Source: Pseudolabrys sp.
GTDB taxonomy: Bacteria > Pseudomonadota > Alphaproteobacteria > Rhizobiales > Xanthobacteraceae
DNA: 32,030 bases
NCBI GenBank assembly: GCA_019635575.1
Contig: JAHBZF010000030.1
Coordinates: 1-32,030, forward strand
Direction: 5' to 3'
Made by a program: the position numbers and the translations under genes. Below the pieces are notes generated by a model. That model searched no databases. It saw only the letters and a program-made list of their open reading frames with translations, and was not told the origin of the DNA. Of the stretch, positions 1-8,040 are shown one piece after another (the first letter of the stretch is position 1; every line of letters starts with the position of its first letter).

Positions 1-1182
1 GTCGCGCGCGGTGTGGAGATCGAGGCGCGCGAGCCCGGCCGCCTCGAGGCGGGCGAAGAGCGCGGGCACCGAGCGCTTGTCGACCCACGGGATGAGGACG
101 TTCTGATCGATCGTGAGGCGCACGGTGCCGTCGCCGAGCTCGTCGGCGATGCGACCGAGCGCGCGGAGCTCCTCGCTCGTCGCGTCGCCGAGGCGAAGGC
201 GCACGTACGCGCCGACGTACGCGGGATCGCGCGCGTCGACGACCGACGTCGACCGCCACGCGAGGTAGCTCGACGACTTCGGCGCGGGCTCGACGACCGC
301 GGGCGCGGGCGCGCGATCGGCGGGCGGCGGGAGCGCGAGCTCGGCGGCCGCTTCGGCGTCGACCTCCGCGCGCACCGACGCGTACGCCTCGCGGAAGCCC
401 TGCTCGCCGAGCTTCTTCAAGACGTACTTGAGGCGCGCGCGGTGCCGGTTGTCGCGGTTGCCGAGGCGATGGAACAGGCGGACGATCGCCTCTCCGGCGC
501 GCCCGATCTCGGCGGCGCGCACCCACTCGTGCAGCACGAGCGCGTTCTGCGGCGACGACGAGAGCCCGCCCGCGGCGACGATCTTGAATCCGCGCTCGCC
601 GTTCTCGACCTTGGCGATGAACCCGAGATCGTGGATGGCCGCCTTCGCGCAGTCGCTCGCGCAGCCGCTGAAGGCGATCTTGAACTTCCGAGGGAGGCTC
701 GAAGAGAGCGGGTGGCCGAGGAACAGGCGCGTGATCGCCTCGGCGTACGGCGTCACGTCGAACGGCGCGCCGTCGCAGATCTCCGCGAGCTCGCACGCGG
801 TGACGGCGCGGACCGAGTTGCCGCACGCCTCGCGCGTCGTGAGGCCCGCTTCGTCGAGGCGCCGCATCGCCGCCTCCACGTCGGTCATGCGCAGGAAGTG
901 AAACTGCACGTTCTGGCGCGTCGTCACGTGGCCGAAGCCGCGCGACCAGCGCTCGCCGACGTCGGCGAGCGCCTCGAGCGCGCGCGAGTCGAGGCGGCCG
1001 AACGGGATCTTCACCCGCATCATCTGGAAGCCGTCTTGACGCTGTCCGTACACGCCGCGGAGCAGGCGGAACGCGCGGAACTGCTCCGGCGAGAGCTCGC
1101 CCTGTTCGTAGCGCTCGAGCGTGCTGACGAACTCGTCGACGTCGCGCGGATCGGAGAAGCGAGGCAGGTGGGCGGCGGTCAT
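1..1182 (-). CDS. Nitrite/sulfite reductase (siroheme/4Fe-4S), 3' end outside window
   Basis: Reading the minus strand from ATG 1182 gives 394 open codons that run off the left edge, so the C-terminal part is missing. Residues about 1-110 are a ferredoxin-like half-domain with TTRQNVQFHFL. After it come C130-X5-C136 and C174-X3-C178 (in ACELAEIC and GCASDC), the spacing used for [4Fe-4S]-siroheme ligation. A second ferredoxin-like half-domain starts near residue 290. The enzyme family reduces sulfite to sulfide or nitrite to ammonia with six electrons in the cytoplasm. It follows sat and cysC on the same strand (21 bp after cysC), and cobA for siroheme synthesis is nearby, so assimilatory sulfite reduction is the better guess. 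An AGGAG stands 5 nt before the ATG. Nitrite as substrate cannot be excluded. Confidence 0.9.
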   Translation of the reverse strand, partial: MTAAHLPRFSDPRDVDEFVSTLERYEQGELSPEQFRAFRLLRGVYGQRQDGFQMMRVKIPFGRLDSRALEALADVGERWSRGFGHVTTRQNVQFHFLRMTDVEAAMRRLDEAGLTTREACGNSVRAVTACELAEICDGAPFDVTPYAEAITRLFLGHPLSSSLPRKFKIAFSGCASDCAKAAIHDLGFIAKVENGERGFKIVAAGGLSSSPQNALVLHEWVRAAEIGRAGEAIVRLFHRLGNRDNRHRARLKYVLKKLGEQGFREAYASVRAEVDAEAAAELALPPPADRAPAPAVVEPAPKSSSYLAWRSTSVVDARDPAYVGAYVRLRLGDATSEELRALGRIADELGDGTVRLTIDQNVLIPWVDKRSVPALFARLEAAGLARLDLHTARD

Positions 1183-1203
1183 GGGCTCCTCTCGGAGGGA
1201 GGG

Positions 1204-1782
1204 TCAGAGGGCGGTCGCGTCTTGGATGGGCGGCGACGCGAGCGTGTCGAGGCGGCCGAGCTCGACGAGCTTGGCGAGCACGCGCGCGACCGACGCGTCG
1301 ACCGTCTCGCGGCTGGTGTCGATCGCGAGCTCGGGCGACTCCGGCGGCTCGTAGGGATCGCTGATGCCGGTGAACTGGGGGATCTCGCCGGCGAGCGCCT
1401 TCTTGTAGAGGCCCTTCGTGTCGCGCCGGATGCACTCCTCGAGCGGCGGCGCGACGTGCACCTCGACGAAGTCGCCGATCGTCTTGCGCGCGGCCTCGCG
1501 GGTCTCGCGGTAGGGCGAGATGGCGGAGACGAGCACGGCGACGCCGTTCCGCGCGAGGAGGTGCGCGACGAACGCGATGCGCGCGATGTTCGTGTCGCGA
1601 TCCTCGCGCGAGAAGCCGAGGCCCTTCGAGAGGTGCGTGCGCACGACGTCGCCGTCGAGCAGCTCGACCTTGCGCCCGGCGGCGCGCAGCTCGGGCGCGA
1701 GCGCGTCGGCGATGGTGCTCTTGCCGGCGCCCGAGAGGCCCGTGAACCAGACGACGAAACCCCGATCCTCACGCTTCGACAT
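1204..1782 (-). CDS. cysC: Adenylylsulfate (APS) kinase
   Basis: The 192-residue product is the usual length for a stand-alone APS kinase, which phosphorylates APS with ATP to give PAPS. It has the P-loop GLSGAGKST (residues 15-23), the APS-binding stretch [10 protein letters not shown] followed by [11 protein letters not shown] (42-66), ISPYRETR (88-95), the lid-region KGLYKKAL (123-130) and [11 protein letters not shown] (137-147). Its start overlaps the end of sat by 14 bp, so the two are probably translationally coupled. The sulfite reductase follows after 21 bp. No PAPS or APS reductase is visible in the window; it may lie beyond the left edge. Function is assigned with high certainty from motifs and neighbours. 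Confidence 0.96.
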   Translation of the reverse strand: MSKREDRGFVVWFTGLSGAGKSTIADALAPELRAAGRKVELLDGDVVRTHLSKGLGFSREDRDTNIARIAFVAHLLARNGVAVLVSAISPYRETREAARKTIGDFVEVHVAPPLEECIRRDTKGLYKKALAGEIPQFTGISDPYEPPESPELAIDTSRETVDASVARVLAKLVELGRLDTLASPPIQDATAL

Positions 1783-3013
1783 GACTTCCTCCGTTCGCTG
1801 CGCGGCGCGCGGCCTGCGCGGCGTAAGCCTCGCCGAGGATCGCGGCGACCTCGGGTCGGGTGAACTCGATCGGCAGACCCTCGCCGCGCGCGAGCTTCTC
1901 GCGGACCTTCGTGCCGGAGAGGACGAGGTGCTGCGCCTTGTCGTGGGGGCACGTCTTGAACGACGCGACCTGCGCGCACGCGTTGCAGTAGAAGCTGTGC
2001 TCGAAGAAGATCGGCACGATCGCGAGCTCGCCGGGCCGCACCTCGTCGAAGATCTTCTGCGCGTCGTACGTGCCGTAGTACGTCCCGACGCCGGCGTGAT
2101 CGCGGCCGACGATGAAGTGCGAGAAGCCGTAGTTCTGACGGGCGATCGCGTGGAGGATCGCCTCGCGCGGCCCTGCGTAGCGCATCGCGAAGGGGAAGAC
2201 GGTGAGCAGCACGCGGTCCTTCGGGAAGTACCGCTCGAGGAGCACCTCGTAGGCGCGCACGCGAACGTCGGCCGGGACGTCGTCGTCCTTCGTCTCGCCG
2301 ACGAGCGGGTGCACGGCGAGCCCGTCGACCGTCTCGAGCGCGCTCCGCAGGAGGTGCTCGTGCGCGCGGTGGATCGGGTTGCGCGTCTGGAAGGCGACGG
2401 TGCGCCGCCACCCGCGCTGCGCGAGCAGCGCGCGGACCTCGGCCGGATCGCGATGGTGCTCCGGGAAGCGTCGCGCGATCGTCCGCGCGCCGAGCGTGAT
2501 CGGACCGGCGACGCCGATCTCGTCGCCGCGCGAGAGGATGTGCTTCACGCCGGGGTGGGCGAGATCGGTCGTGCGGTACACCAGCTCCGCCTCGCGGGGC
2601 CGATCGAGCGCGTAGAGCTCGCGCACGTCGATCACGCCGACGATCTCGCCCTCGTGCACGAGCGCGGCCTCCTGCCCCTCGCGCAGCGTGGCCGCCACCT
2701 CGGGCGCGACGGAGAGCGTGATGGGGAGGGAGAAGAGGTGCCCACCGCTCTGCGCTGACAGACGTAGGTTCGTCAGAATGGAATCGTAGTCCGCCTGGCC
2801 GATGAAGCCCTCGAGCGGCGAGAGCGCCCCGGTCGCGATCAGCTCGGCGTCGGACGCGCCGCGGGCGTCGAGCGTGATGCGCGGGAGCTTGGCTGCGCGC
2901 GCGAGCAGCGCGCGGGCGTCGGCGCCTTCGAGCAGCCGCTGGACGAGCCGCCCGCCGTGGGGAGGGACCTGTGATACCGTCGCGGACGACGTGGTGTTCG
3001 TGATAACGCTCAT
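1769..3013 (-). CDS. sat: Sulfate adenylyltransferase (ATP sulfurylase)
   Basis: The 414-residue product is a single-polypeptide ATP sulfurylase, which makes APS and pyrophosphate from sulfate and ATP, the first step of sulfate activation. Visible signatures are the nucleotide-binding [10 protein letters not shown] (209-218), [13 protein letters not shown] (235-247) and GRDHAGVG (303-310). C343, C346 and C355 in a CNAC...C pattern resemble the zinc site found in part of the family. The reading frame stays open far upstream, but ATG 3013 is the first codon giving a normal N-terminus and lies 6 nt after a TATAGT hexamer, which suggests a leaderless transcript. It heads the minus-strand operon sat-cysC-sulfite reductase and is divergent from the XRE-cupin regulator. 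Confidence 0.96.
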   Translation of the reverse strand: MSVITNTTSSATVSQVPPHGGRLVQRLLEGADARALLARAAKLPRITLDARGASDAELIATGALSPLEGFIGQADYDSILTNLRLSAQSGGHLFSLPITLSVAPEVAATLREGQEAALVHEGEIVGVIDVRELYALDRPREAELVYRTTDLAHPGVKHILSRGDEIGVAGPITLGARTIARRFPEHHRDPAEVRALLAQRGWRRTVAFQTRNPIHRAHEHLLRSALETVDGLAVHPLVGETKDDDVPADVRVRAYEVLLERYFPKDRVLLTVFPFAMRYAGPREAILHAIARQNYGFSHFIVGRDHAGVGTYYGTYDAQKIFDEVRPGELAIVPIFFEHSFYCNACAQVASFKTCPHDKAQHLVLSGTKVREKLARGEGLPIEFTRPEVAAILGEAYAAQAARRAANGGSHVEA

Positions 3014-3027
3014 GTGTTCACTATAAT
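3014..3027. promoter_or_regulatory. Overlapping divergent -10 elements between sat and the XRE-cupin regulator
   Basis: On the minus strand TATAGT (3025-3020) ends 6 nt before the sat ATG (TATAGTGAACAC then ATG), placing transcription start at or next to the start codon. On the plus strand TATAAT (3022-3027), with a weak -35 GTGATA (3000-3005, 16-nt spacer), points towards the regulator. The two hexamers overlap, so the polymerases should exclude each other. The sequence TATAGTGAA is repeated exactly at 3723-3731 before the ABC ATPase gene. No good -35 is visible for the sat direction, which would fit an activator or an operator role. Confidence 0.55.
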
Positions 3028-3037
3028 GGAGGAACGT

Positions 3038-3685
3038 TTGGCGGCGCGCAAGTCCAATCGAAGTGGGAAGCCCGCGGCGGAGGCGCGCGAAGCGCGCGGA
3101 GCCGCCGAGGCGCTGGGAGACGAGCTGGGCGCGGCGGAGCTCGCGCGCCGCGTCGCCGAGAACTTGCGGCGCAAGCGCAAGGCTCGCGGGATGTCGCTCG
3201 ACGATCTCGCGCGCGCGTCCGGCGTCAGCCGCGCCGCGCTGTCGCAGGTCGAGACGGTGAAGACGAACCCCACCGTCGGCCTCCTCTGGAAGATCGCGGT
3301 CGGCCTCGGCGTGCCGTTCGCCGATCTCATCGGCGAGTCGAAGAGCGGGACGAGCCTCTTGCGGCGCGGCGAGGCCCAGGTGCTCCGATCGCTGGACGGA
3401 AAGCTCGAGAGCCGGCCGCTCACGCCCGCGGGCGCGTCGTCGCTCGTCGAGCTCTACGAGCTGCGCCTCGCGGCGCGCTCGACGCACGCGTCCGAGGCGC
3501 ACGCCCCCGGGACCCACGAGTTCGTCGTGGTGCTGAGCGGCGCGCTGCGGCTGCACGTCGACGGCGAGAGCCACGACCTCCTCGCGGGAGACAGCGTGTC
3601 GTTCACGGCAGACCGGCCGCACTCGTACGAGAACCCCGGGGCGAGCGAGGCTCGCTACCACAACGTCATCCTCTACGAGCGGTGA
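3038..3685 (+). CDS. XRE-family regulator with C-terminal cupin domain
   Basis: The product has a helix-turn-helix (residues about 40-100, ENLRRKRKARGMSLDDLARASGV onward, with SRAALSQVE as recognition helix) followed by a cupin (about 155-205, GTHEFVVVLSGALRLHVDG and DRPHSYENPG). Such proteins are one-component regulators whose cupin senses a small molecule. The start is uncertain: TTG 3038 has GGAGG 5 nt upstream and is used here; ATG 3026 and GTG 3014 are in frame without a Shine-Dalgarno sequence. The gene is divergent from sat and followed 49 bp later by an ABC importer, so it probably controls sulfur uptake and assimilation. The ligand is unknown. Confidence 0.9.
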   Translation: MAARKSNRSGKPAAEAREARGAAEALGDELGAAELARRVAENLRRKRKARGMSLDDLARASGVSRAALSQVETVKTNPTVGLLWKIAVGLGVPFADLIGESKSGTSLLRRGEAQVLRSLDGKLESRPLTPAGASSLVELYELRLAARSTHASEAHAPGTHEFVVVLSGALRLHVDGESHDLLAGDSVSFTADRPHSYENPGASEARYHNVILYER

Positions 3686-3699
3686 CGGGAACGGCGGGG

Positions 3700-3728
3700 T
3701 TGGCGCTCGCCCGAGACTCTAGTATAGT
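3700..3728 (+). promoter_or_regulatory. Sigma70-type promoter of the ABC importer/cobA operon
   Basis: TTGGCG (3700-3705) and TATAGT (3723-3728) are separated by exactly 17 nt. Six further bases lead straight into GTG 3735, the first codon of the ATPase frame, so the transcript is probably leaderless. The extended hexamer TATAGTGAA (3723-3731) is identical to the one before sat. Confidence 0.6.
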
Positions 3729-3734
3729 GAAAGA

Positions 3735-4667
3735 GTGTTTGCTGCGACGAAGCCCTGGGCCGACGCTCCTTCGGGCGTGAGGGTCGTCACGCCGGCGGAG
3801 GAGCCCGCGGCGAAAGGGCGTGAAATCGCAGCGCTGGAGCGGGTCTCGCTCGTCCTGGGCGGGACGAAGATCCTCGACGAGGTCTCCTTCGAGGTCGCGG
3901 CGGGGGAGGCCGTCTGCCTCGTGGGGCCGTCCGGCGGCGGAAAGTCTACGATACTGAACTTGCTGGCCGGGCTGGTGGAGCCGACGGCGGGGCGGGTGCG
4001 GTGGGAGGGCAGGCCCGTCGCCGGGCCGGGGCCGGAGCGCGCGGTCGTGTTCCAGGACGCGGCGCTCTTTCCGTGGCTCACGCTGGAGGACAACGTCGGC
4101 TTCCCGCTCGAGGTGGCGGGCGTGGCGCGCGACGAGCGGAGGGCGCGCGTCGAGGAGCTGCTCCGCCTCGTGCACCTCCTCAAGTTCCGTCGGGCGTACC
4201 CGCACGAGCTGTCGGGCGGCATGCGCCAGCGCGGCGCGATCGCGCGCGCTCTCGCGACCAAGCCGAAGATGGTGCTCTTCGACGAGCCCTTCGCGGCGCT
4301 CGACGGACAGATGCGCGAGCTGCTCCAGAACGAGGTCGAGCGGATCGTGCGGGTGGCCGGCACCACGATGGTCTTCGTGACCCATCAGATCGAAGAGGCC
4401 GTGCGCCTCGGCGATCGCGTCGTGCTCGTGGGCGCCCGCCCCGGTCGCGTGCTCGGTGACGTCGCGATCGATCTGCCGCGCCCGCGACGCGCGGGAGACG
4501 CGCACGCCGTACGCCTGGTGCAGGCGCTCGCCGCGGACATCCGCGCGGAGGTCGAGAAGGTCGCGAGAGAGGAGGCAGACGATGCGTGGAGCCCCGAGCC
4601 TCGAGGGAAGTCTTCGAGCGGCGCTGACGGCGACGATCCTCGTCGGCATCTGGGCGGCGGGATCTGA
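3735..4667 (+). CDS. ABC transporter ATPase, nitrate/sulfonate/taurine type
   Basis: The 310-residue product couples ATP hydrolysis to import through the permease encoded next. It has Walker A GPSGGGKST (64-72), Q-loop FQDAALFPWLT (106-115), signature LSGGMRQR (159-166), Walker B MVLFDEP (179-185) and the H-loop FVTHQIEEAV. This is the SsuB/TauB/NrtD subfamily. GTG 3735 sits just behind a -10 box (leaderless); GTG 3777 is an alternative. The last 29 codons overlap the permease gene by 86 bp and encode a hydrophilic tail unlike the family core. No binding protein gene is adjacent. Next to sat-cysC-sulfite reductase, a sulfur compound such as sulfonate or sulfate is the likely cargo, but this is inferred. 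Confidence 0.92.
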   Translation: MFAATKPWADAPSGVRVVTPAEEPAAKGREIAALERVSLVLGGTKILDEVSFEVAAGEAVCLVGPSGGGKSTILNLLAGLVEPTAGRVRWEGRPVAGPGPERAVVFQDAALFPWLTLEDNVGFPLEVAGVARDERRARVEELLRLVHLLKFRRAYPHELSGGMRQRGAIARALATKPKMVLFDEPFAALDGQMRELLQNEVERIVRVAGTTMVFVTHQIEEAVRLGDRVVLVGARPGRVLGDVAIDLPRPRRAGDAHAVRLVQALAADIRAEVEKVAREEADDAWSPEPRGKSSSGADGDDPRRHLGGGI

Positions 4668-5346
4668 GCTCGCGCGGAGCCCGCTCTTGCCGGGCCCGCT
4701 CGAGGTCGCGCGCGCGCTCGCGTCGGCGCTCGCCGCGGGCACGCTCGCGCGCGCCGTCGCGGTGAGCGCGGTGCGCCTCCTCGTCGGCTACGCGATCGCG
4801 ATCGCGACGGGCGTTCCCCTCGGTCTCTTGCTCGCGCGCAGCGACGCGACCAAGCGCGCGCTCGGCCCGCTCCTCCTCGGCCTCTCGAGCGTCCCGTCGA
4901 TCTGCTGGCTGCCGCTCGCCATCGTGTGGTTCGGGCTCTCCGAGGCGGCCATCCAGGTCGTCGTCGTGCTCGGCGCCGCGCTGCCCGTCACGCTCGCGAC
5001 CGAGAGCTCCGTGCGCCAGCTCCCGCCCAGCGTCGAGCGCGCGGCGCGCACGATGGGCGCGCGCGGCGCGACGCTCGTCTTTCGCGTGCTCCTCCCGGCG
5101 TCCATGCCGGGGATCGTGACCGGCGCGAAGATGGGATGGACCTTCGCGCTCCGCTCGCTCATGGCCGGCGAGCTGCTCTTCGTGTCGGGCGGCCTCGGGC
5201 AGCTCCTCGAGACGGGGCGCGATCTCGCCGACACCGCGCTCGTCCTCGGCGTCGTCGCGGTGATCGTCGTGCTGAGCCGCGCGAGCGAGCGCGCGCTCTT
5301 CGCGCCCCTCGATCGCGCGATCGCGCGTCGATGGGGGACGTCGTGA
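4582..5346 (+). CDS. ABC transporter permease, SsuC/TauC type
   Basis: The 254-residue product is an inner-membrane permease of the binding-protein-dependent importer family, with about six hydrophobic segments beginning at ALTATILVGIWAAGSE (residues 14-29). The cytoplasmic coupling loop reads ERAARTMGARGATLVFRVLLPASMPGIVTGAKMG-like (the EAA motif region). ATG 4582 is preceded by GGAGG with 6 nt spacing, which fixes the start inside the end of the ATPase gene. The stop TGA overlaps the GTG of cobA (GTGA), so the three genes form one translationally coupled unit. It pairs with the preceding ATPase. The substrate is probably a sulfur compound, by context only. Confidence 0.92.
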   Translation: MRGAPSLEGSLRAALTATILVGIWAAGSELARSPLLPGPLEVARALASALAAGTLARAVAVSAVRLLVGYAIAIATGVPLGLLLARSDATKRALGPLLLGLSSVPSICWLPLAIVWFGLSEAAIQVVVVLGAALPVTLATESSVRQLPPSVERAARTMGARGATLVFRVLLPASMPGIVTGAKMGWTFALRSLMAGELLFVSGGLGQLLETGRDLADTALVLGVVAVIVVLSRASERALFAPLDRAIARRWGTS

Positions 5347-6140
5347 GCGGCGTCTTCCACGTGGCGGCGCGCGGGCGCGTCTACCTCGTCGGCGCGGGGC
5401 CGGGCGATCCGGAGCTGCTGACCTTGCGCGCCGTGCGTGCGCTGCAGTCCGCCGACGTGATCCTGTTCGACGATCTCGTCTCGCAACAGGTGCTCGACTT
5501 CGCGCGGCGCGAGGCGCGCAAGATCCTGGTCGGCAAGACCGGGCATGGGCCGGCCTGCCAGCAGAGCGATATCAACGCGCTGATGGTGAAGCTCGCGCGG
5601 GAGGGCCGCCGCGTCGTTCGTCTCAAGGGCGGCGATCCGCTGGTGTTCGCCCGCGCGACCGAGGAGATCGAGGCTTGCCGCGTAGCCGGTATCGCGGCGA
5701 CGATCGTGCCGGGAATTTCCGCGGCGCAGGGCGCGGCGTGCGACCTCGGCGTTCCGTTGACCGGACGGGGCCGCGCGCGCCGCGTGCAGTTCGTCACGGC
5801 GCATGCGAAGGACGGTAGCCTGCCCGATCTCGACTGGCGCAGTCTCGCCGATCCGGATGCGACCACGGCGGTCTACATGCCGCGCGGCCATCTTGCCGCG
5901 CTGGTGGAGAAGACCATTGCCGCCGGTCTGTCGCCCGACACGCCGGCCGCCGCTATCGTCAACGCGACGCGCGAGAACCGCCGCAGCATCGTCACCACGG
6001 TTCGGGCGCTGCCTGCGGTCGCCACGACATTGCCGTCGGAGGGGCCGTTGATGGTGCTGATCGGCGCGGCTCTCGACGAAGTGGCTCAACGTCAGGGCCG
6101 CGATCCGTCATCTCACCGCATGCTGCAGCACGCCGGCTGA
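5343..6140 (+). CDS. cobA: Uroporphyrinogen-III C-methyltransferase (SUMT); possible mosaic of two genomes
   Basis: The 265-residue product methylates uroporphyrinogen III twice with SAM to give precorrin-2, the branch point to siroheme and cobalamin. VGAGPGD (16-22), TLRAVRALQSADVILFDDL (27-45), KGGDP (95-99) and VPGIS are family signatures. In the usual FGRxxEE the first glycine is alanine here (VFARATEE, 102-109). GTG 5343 overlaps the permease stop as GTGA; ATG 5331 is an in-frame alternative. The gene belongs logically to the upstream sulfur module, since sulfite reductase needs siroheme. Codon style changes from delta-like to alpha-like within about the first 70 codons, so this gene may be a hybrid formed by recombination or by mis-assembly. 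Confidence 0.93.
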   Translation: MSGVFHVAARGRVYLVGAGPGDPELLTLRAVRALQSADVILFDDLVSQQVLDFARREARKILVGKTGHGPACQQSDINALMVKLAREGRRVVRLKGGDPLVFARATEEIEACRVAGIAATIVPGISAAQGAACDLGVPLTGRGRARRVQFVTAHAKDGSLPDLDWRSLADPDATTAVYMPRGHLAALVEKTIAAGLSPDTPAAAIVNATRENRRSIVTTVRALPAVATTLPSEGPLMVLIGAALDEVAQRQGRDPSSHRMLQHAG

Positions 6141-6221
6141 ACCCAGACGTCAAATATCGCGCGATAGCTTTTTCGACCGTGCCTGACTACAGTCGGCAGA
6201 CTGTTCTTTGCCGGTTCGGAC

Positions 6222-7364
6222 ATGCCGATTGCGGATCAATATCATCGTCTGGCGCTCGGAACCGCTGCGCTTCTGATCGCCGCTTTTGCGGCCGGATGCG
6301 CGCCGCGGCCCGGTCCCGACGTGCTTGCCGCGACCGGTCGGACGGTGCCGGGCGCAAGGACCGTCGCGGTGTATGTGGCGACCACGCGCGCCCGCGACGT
6401 TCCGCATCAGAACGTGTTTCGCAGCGGGCGGGCGGACAAGGTCAACTTCGCCGAATTCACGATTTCGGTGCCGCCGACGCATCAGCCGGGCATGATCGAA
6501 TGGCCGGTCGGCGCGCCGGACCCGGCGACGACGTTTGCCACGGTGCAGCAGAGCGTCCTCGACGGACCATCCTTCGTACGGGCCGTCTCGCATCACACTG
6601 ATGCGAGCGGAACGCACAATGTCGGTGTGTTCGTGCACGGGTTCAATTCCAATTTCCAGGAGTCGCTGTTCCGCTTTGCGCAGATGGCCGCCGATTCAGA
6701 TGTACGCGGTACGCCGATCCTGTTCGCGTGGCCGTCGGAGGCGCGGGTCACCGGCTATCTCGCCGACAAGGAAGCCGCGACGTTCTCGCGCGATGCGCTC
6801 GCCAATCTGCTGACGGAACTGGCGCGGCAGCGGCCGACCGGTAGTATCACCGTCATCGCGCACAGCATGGGTGGATGGCTGACCGTGGAGGCGCTGCGGC
6901 AGCTTCGCCTGAACGGGCAATCGGCGGTGCTGGCGCGGTTGAACGTGATCCTCGCCGCGCCGGACATCGATGTGGACGTGTTCCGGCAGCAGATGGCGGT
7001 GATCGGCACGCTGAAGCGTCCACTCACGGTACTGGTGTCGCCCGATGACAAGGCGTTGTCATTATCCGGCGCCATCGCCGGAAGCCGGCCGCGCGTCGGT
7101 GCGTTGAATGTGCGCGATCCCAGGGTCGAGGAACTGGCGCTGAAGTCGCAGATCCAGATCGTCGATATCTCGACCCTGAAAGCGTCCGATGGTTTCAACC
7201 ACGATCGGTTCGTCAATGTCGCGGCGCTCTATCCGCGGCTGGTGGGGTCGGCCGATACGCCGGGGAGCGGCTTGCGCAACGCCGGCGCGTTCGTGCTGAA
7301 CACCGTCGGGACGACGCTGTCGGCGCCGTTCAGTCTGGCCGGTGAAGCACTTGCCGGCGAGTGA
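6222..7364 (+). CDS. Putative lipoprotein alpha/beta hydrolase, DUF900 type
   Basis: The 380-residue product begins with a hydrophobic signal (LALGTAALLIAAFAAG) ending in a lipobox-like AAGC with C26; the -3 residue is Ala rather than the usual Leu, so lipidation is likely but not certain. The catalytic part shows VFVHGFNSNFQES (oxyanion region, 136-148) and the nucleophile elbow IAHSMGG with S215, typical of DUF900 esterase-like hydrolases. SPDDKAL near residue 270 probably holds the acid and GFNHDRFV the histidine. The natural substrate of this family is unknown. The gene stands alone between cobA and a strong terminator and shows the alpha-type base usage of everything downstream. ATG 6222 lacks a clear Shine-Dalgarno sequence. 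Confidence 0.85.
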   Translation: MPIADQYHRLALGTAALLIAAFAAGCAPRPGPDVLAATGRTVPGARTVAVYVATTRARDVPHQNVFRSGRADKVNFAEFTISVPPTHQPGMIEWPVGAPDPATTFATVQQSVLDGPSFVRAVSHHTDASGTHNVGVFVHGFNSNFQESLFRFAQMAADSDVRGTPILFAWPSEARVTGYLADKEAATFSRDALANLLTELARQRPTGSITVIAHSMGGWLTVEALRQLRLNGQSAVLARLNVILAAPDIDVDVFRQQMAVIGTLKRPLTVLVSPDDKALSLSGAIAGSRPRVGALNVRDPRVEELALKSQIQIVDISTLKASDGFNHDRFVNVAALYPRLVGSADTPGSGLRNAGAFVLNTVGTTLSAPFSLAGEALAGE

Positions 7365-7371
7365 GACATAA

Positions 7372-7408
7372 CGAAGCCGGGGAGGTGGGCTCCCCGGCTT
7401 CGCATATT
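7372..7408 (+). terminator. Rho-independent terminator after the DUF900 hydrolase gene
   Basis: A perfect 13-bp stem (CGAAGCCGGGGAG at 7372-7384 and CTCCCCGGCTTCG at 7390-7402) with a 5-nt GTGGG loop is followed by CATATTTT. It begins 7 bp after the stop codon and also separates this gene from the convergent minus-strand gene ending at 7445. Confidence 0.88.
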
Positions 7409-7444
7409 TTAGCTCACTTACTGAACTGGCTGACTTCAACCGGC

Positions 7445-7933
7445 TTACTTGAGCTGGCCGGCGACCTTCTCGATCGCCTTCGCGGCGCAGGCTTCGTCGA
7501 GGTGGCCGCCCGGCGCGCCGCCGACGCCGACGGCGCCGATCACCACATCACCCGCCTTGATCGGCAGGCCACCGCCGAGCACCAGGAAGCCCTCGATCCG
7601 GGCGATGCCCGCCGCGGCCGGGTTCTTCTGCACGGTATCGGCGATCGCCGAGGTCGCATTGCGGGCGGAAGCCGAGGTGAACGCCTTGTCGCGCGCGGCG
7701 GCAACGGTGTGCGGGCCGGCATTGTCGGCGCGGACCATCGCGCGCAGCACGCCGGCGCGATCGACCACGGCGGCGGTCACGTTGTACTTGTCGGCGGCGC
7801 AGGCGGCGACGGCGCCCTGGGCGATCTCGACCGCGAGGTTCGCGGAAATGTTCTTCTCGGTCAGCACCTGCGCGGAGGCGGCGCTGGCGAGGGCAACGGT
7901 GGCGGTGGCGGCGAGGAGGAGGCTCTTGATCAT
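7445..7933 (-). CDS. Secreted GlcG/HbpS-family (DUF336) protein
   Basis: ATG 7933 starts a 162-residue product with a clear Sec signal peptide (MIKSLLLAATATVALASAASAQ, cleavage after AQ near residue 22). The remainder is a complete GlcG/HbpS domain: VAAVVDRAGVL-like strand (NVTAAVVDRAG), ARDKAFTSASARNATSAI, a glycine-rich GFLVLGGGLPI and VIGAVGVGGAPGGHLDEACA. Some members bind haem (Streptomyces HbpS); many proteobacterial ones have no assigned role. The frame extends 18 codons upstream, but only ATG 7933 gives a signal peptide at the N-terminus. The next upstream gene on the same strand is a response regulator ending at 8050, and a TAGGTA-N4-TACCGA inverted repeat lies 108 bp upstream of the start. 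Confidence 0.88.
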   Translation of the reverse strand: MIKSLLLAATATVALASAASAQVLTEKNISANLAVEIAQGAVAACAADKYNVTAAVVDRAGVLRAMVRADNAGPHTVAAARDKAFTSASARNATSAIADTVQKNPAAAGIARIEGFLVLGGGLPIKAGDVVIGAVGVGGAPGGHLDEACAAKAIEKVAGQLK

Positions 7934-8040
7934 CTCTGGTTTCCTGTCCTGACGGGTTGTGGAGAAAGCGTTTCGCTTGTCCGCCATCAGAACTATCCGC
8001 CAGGCCGGTTTTCGAGAATCCGCGATGCCACCGGCGGGCC

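Noticed and set aside
13-1863. 616-codon open frame on the plus strand
   Set aside because: It is antisense to the sulfite reductase and cysC, is rich in Arg/Ala/Glu/Leu and has no family motif; long antisense frames are expected at this GC content.
5330-5600. Mobile element or attachment site at the genome-style boundary
   Set aside because: No terminal repeats, tRNA, integrase or transposase fragment was visible; the reading frame of cobA continues without a break.
6151-6173. TATCGCGCGATAG followed by a T-run as terminator of cobA
   Set aside because: The hairpin would have only a short weak stem around GCGC, so it was not called, although weak termination is possible.
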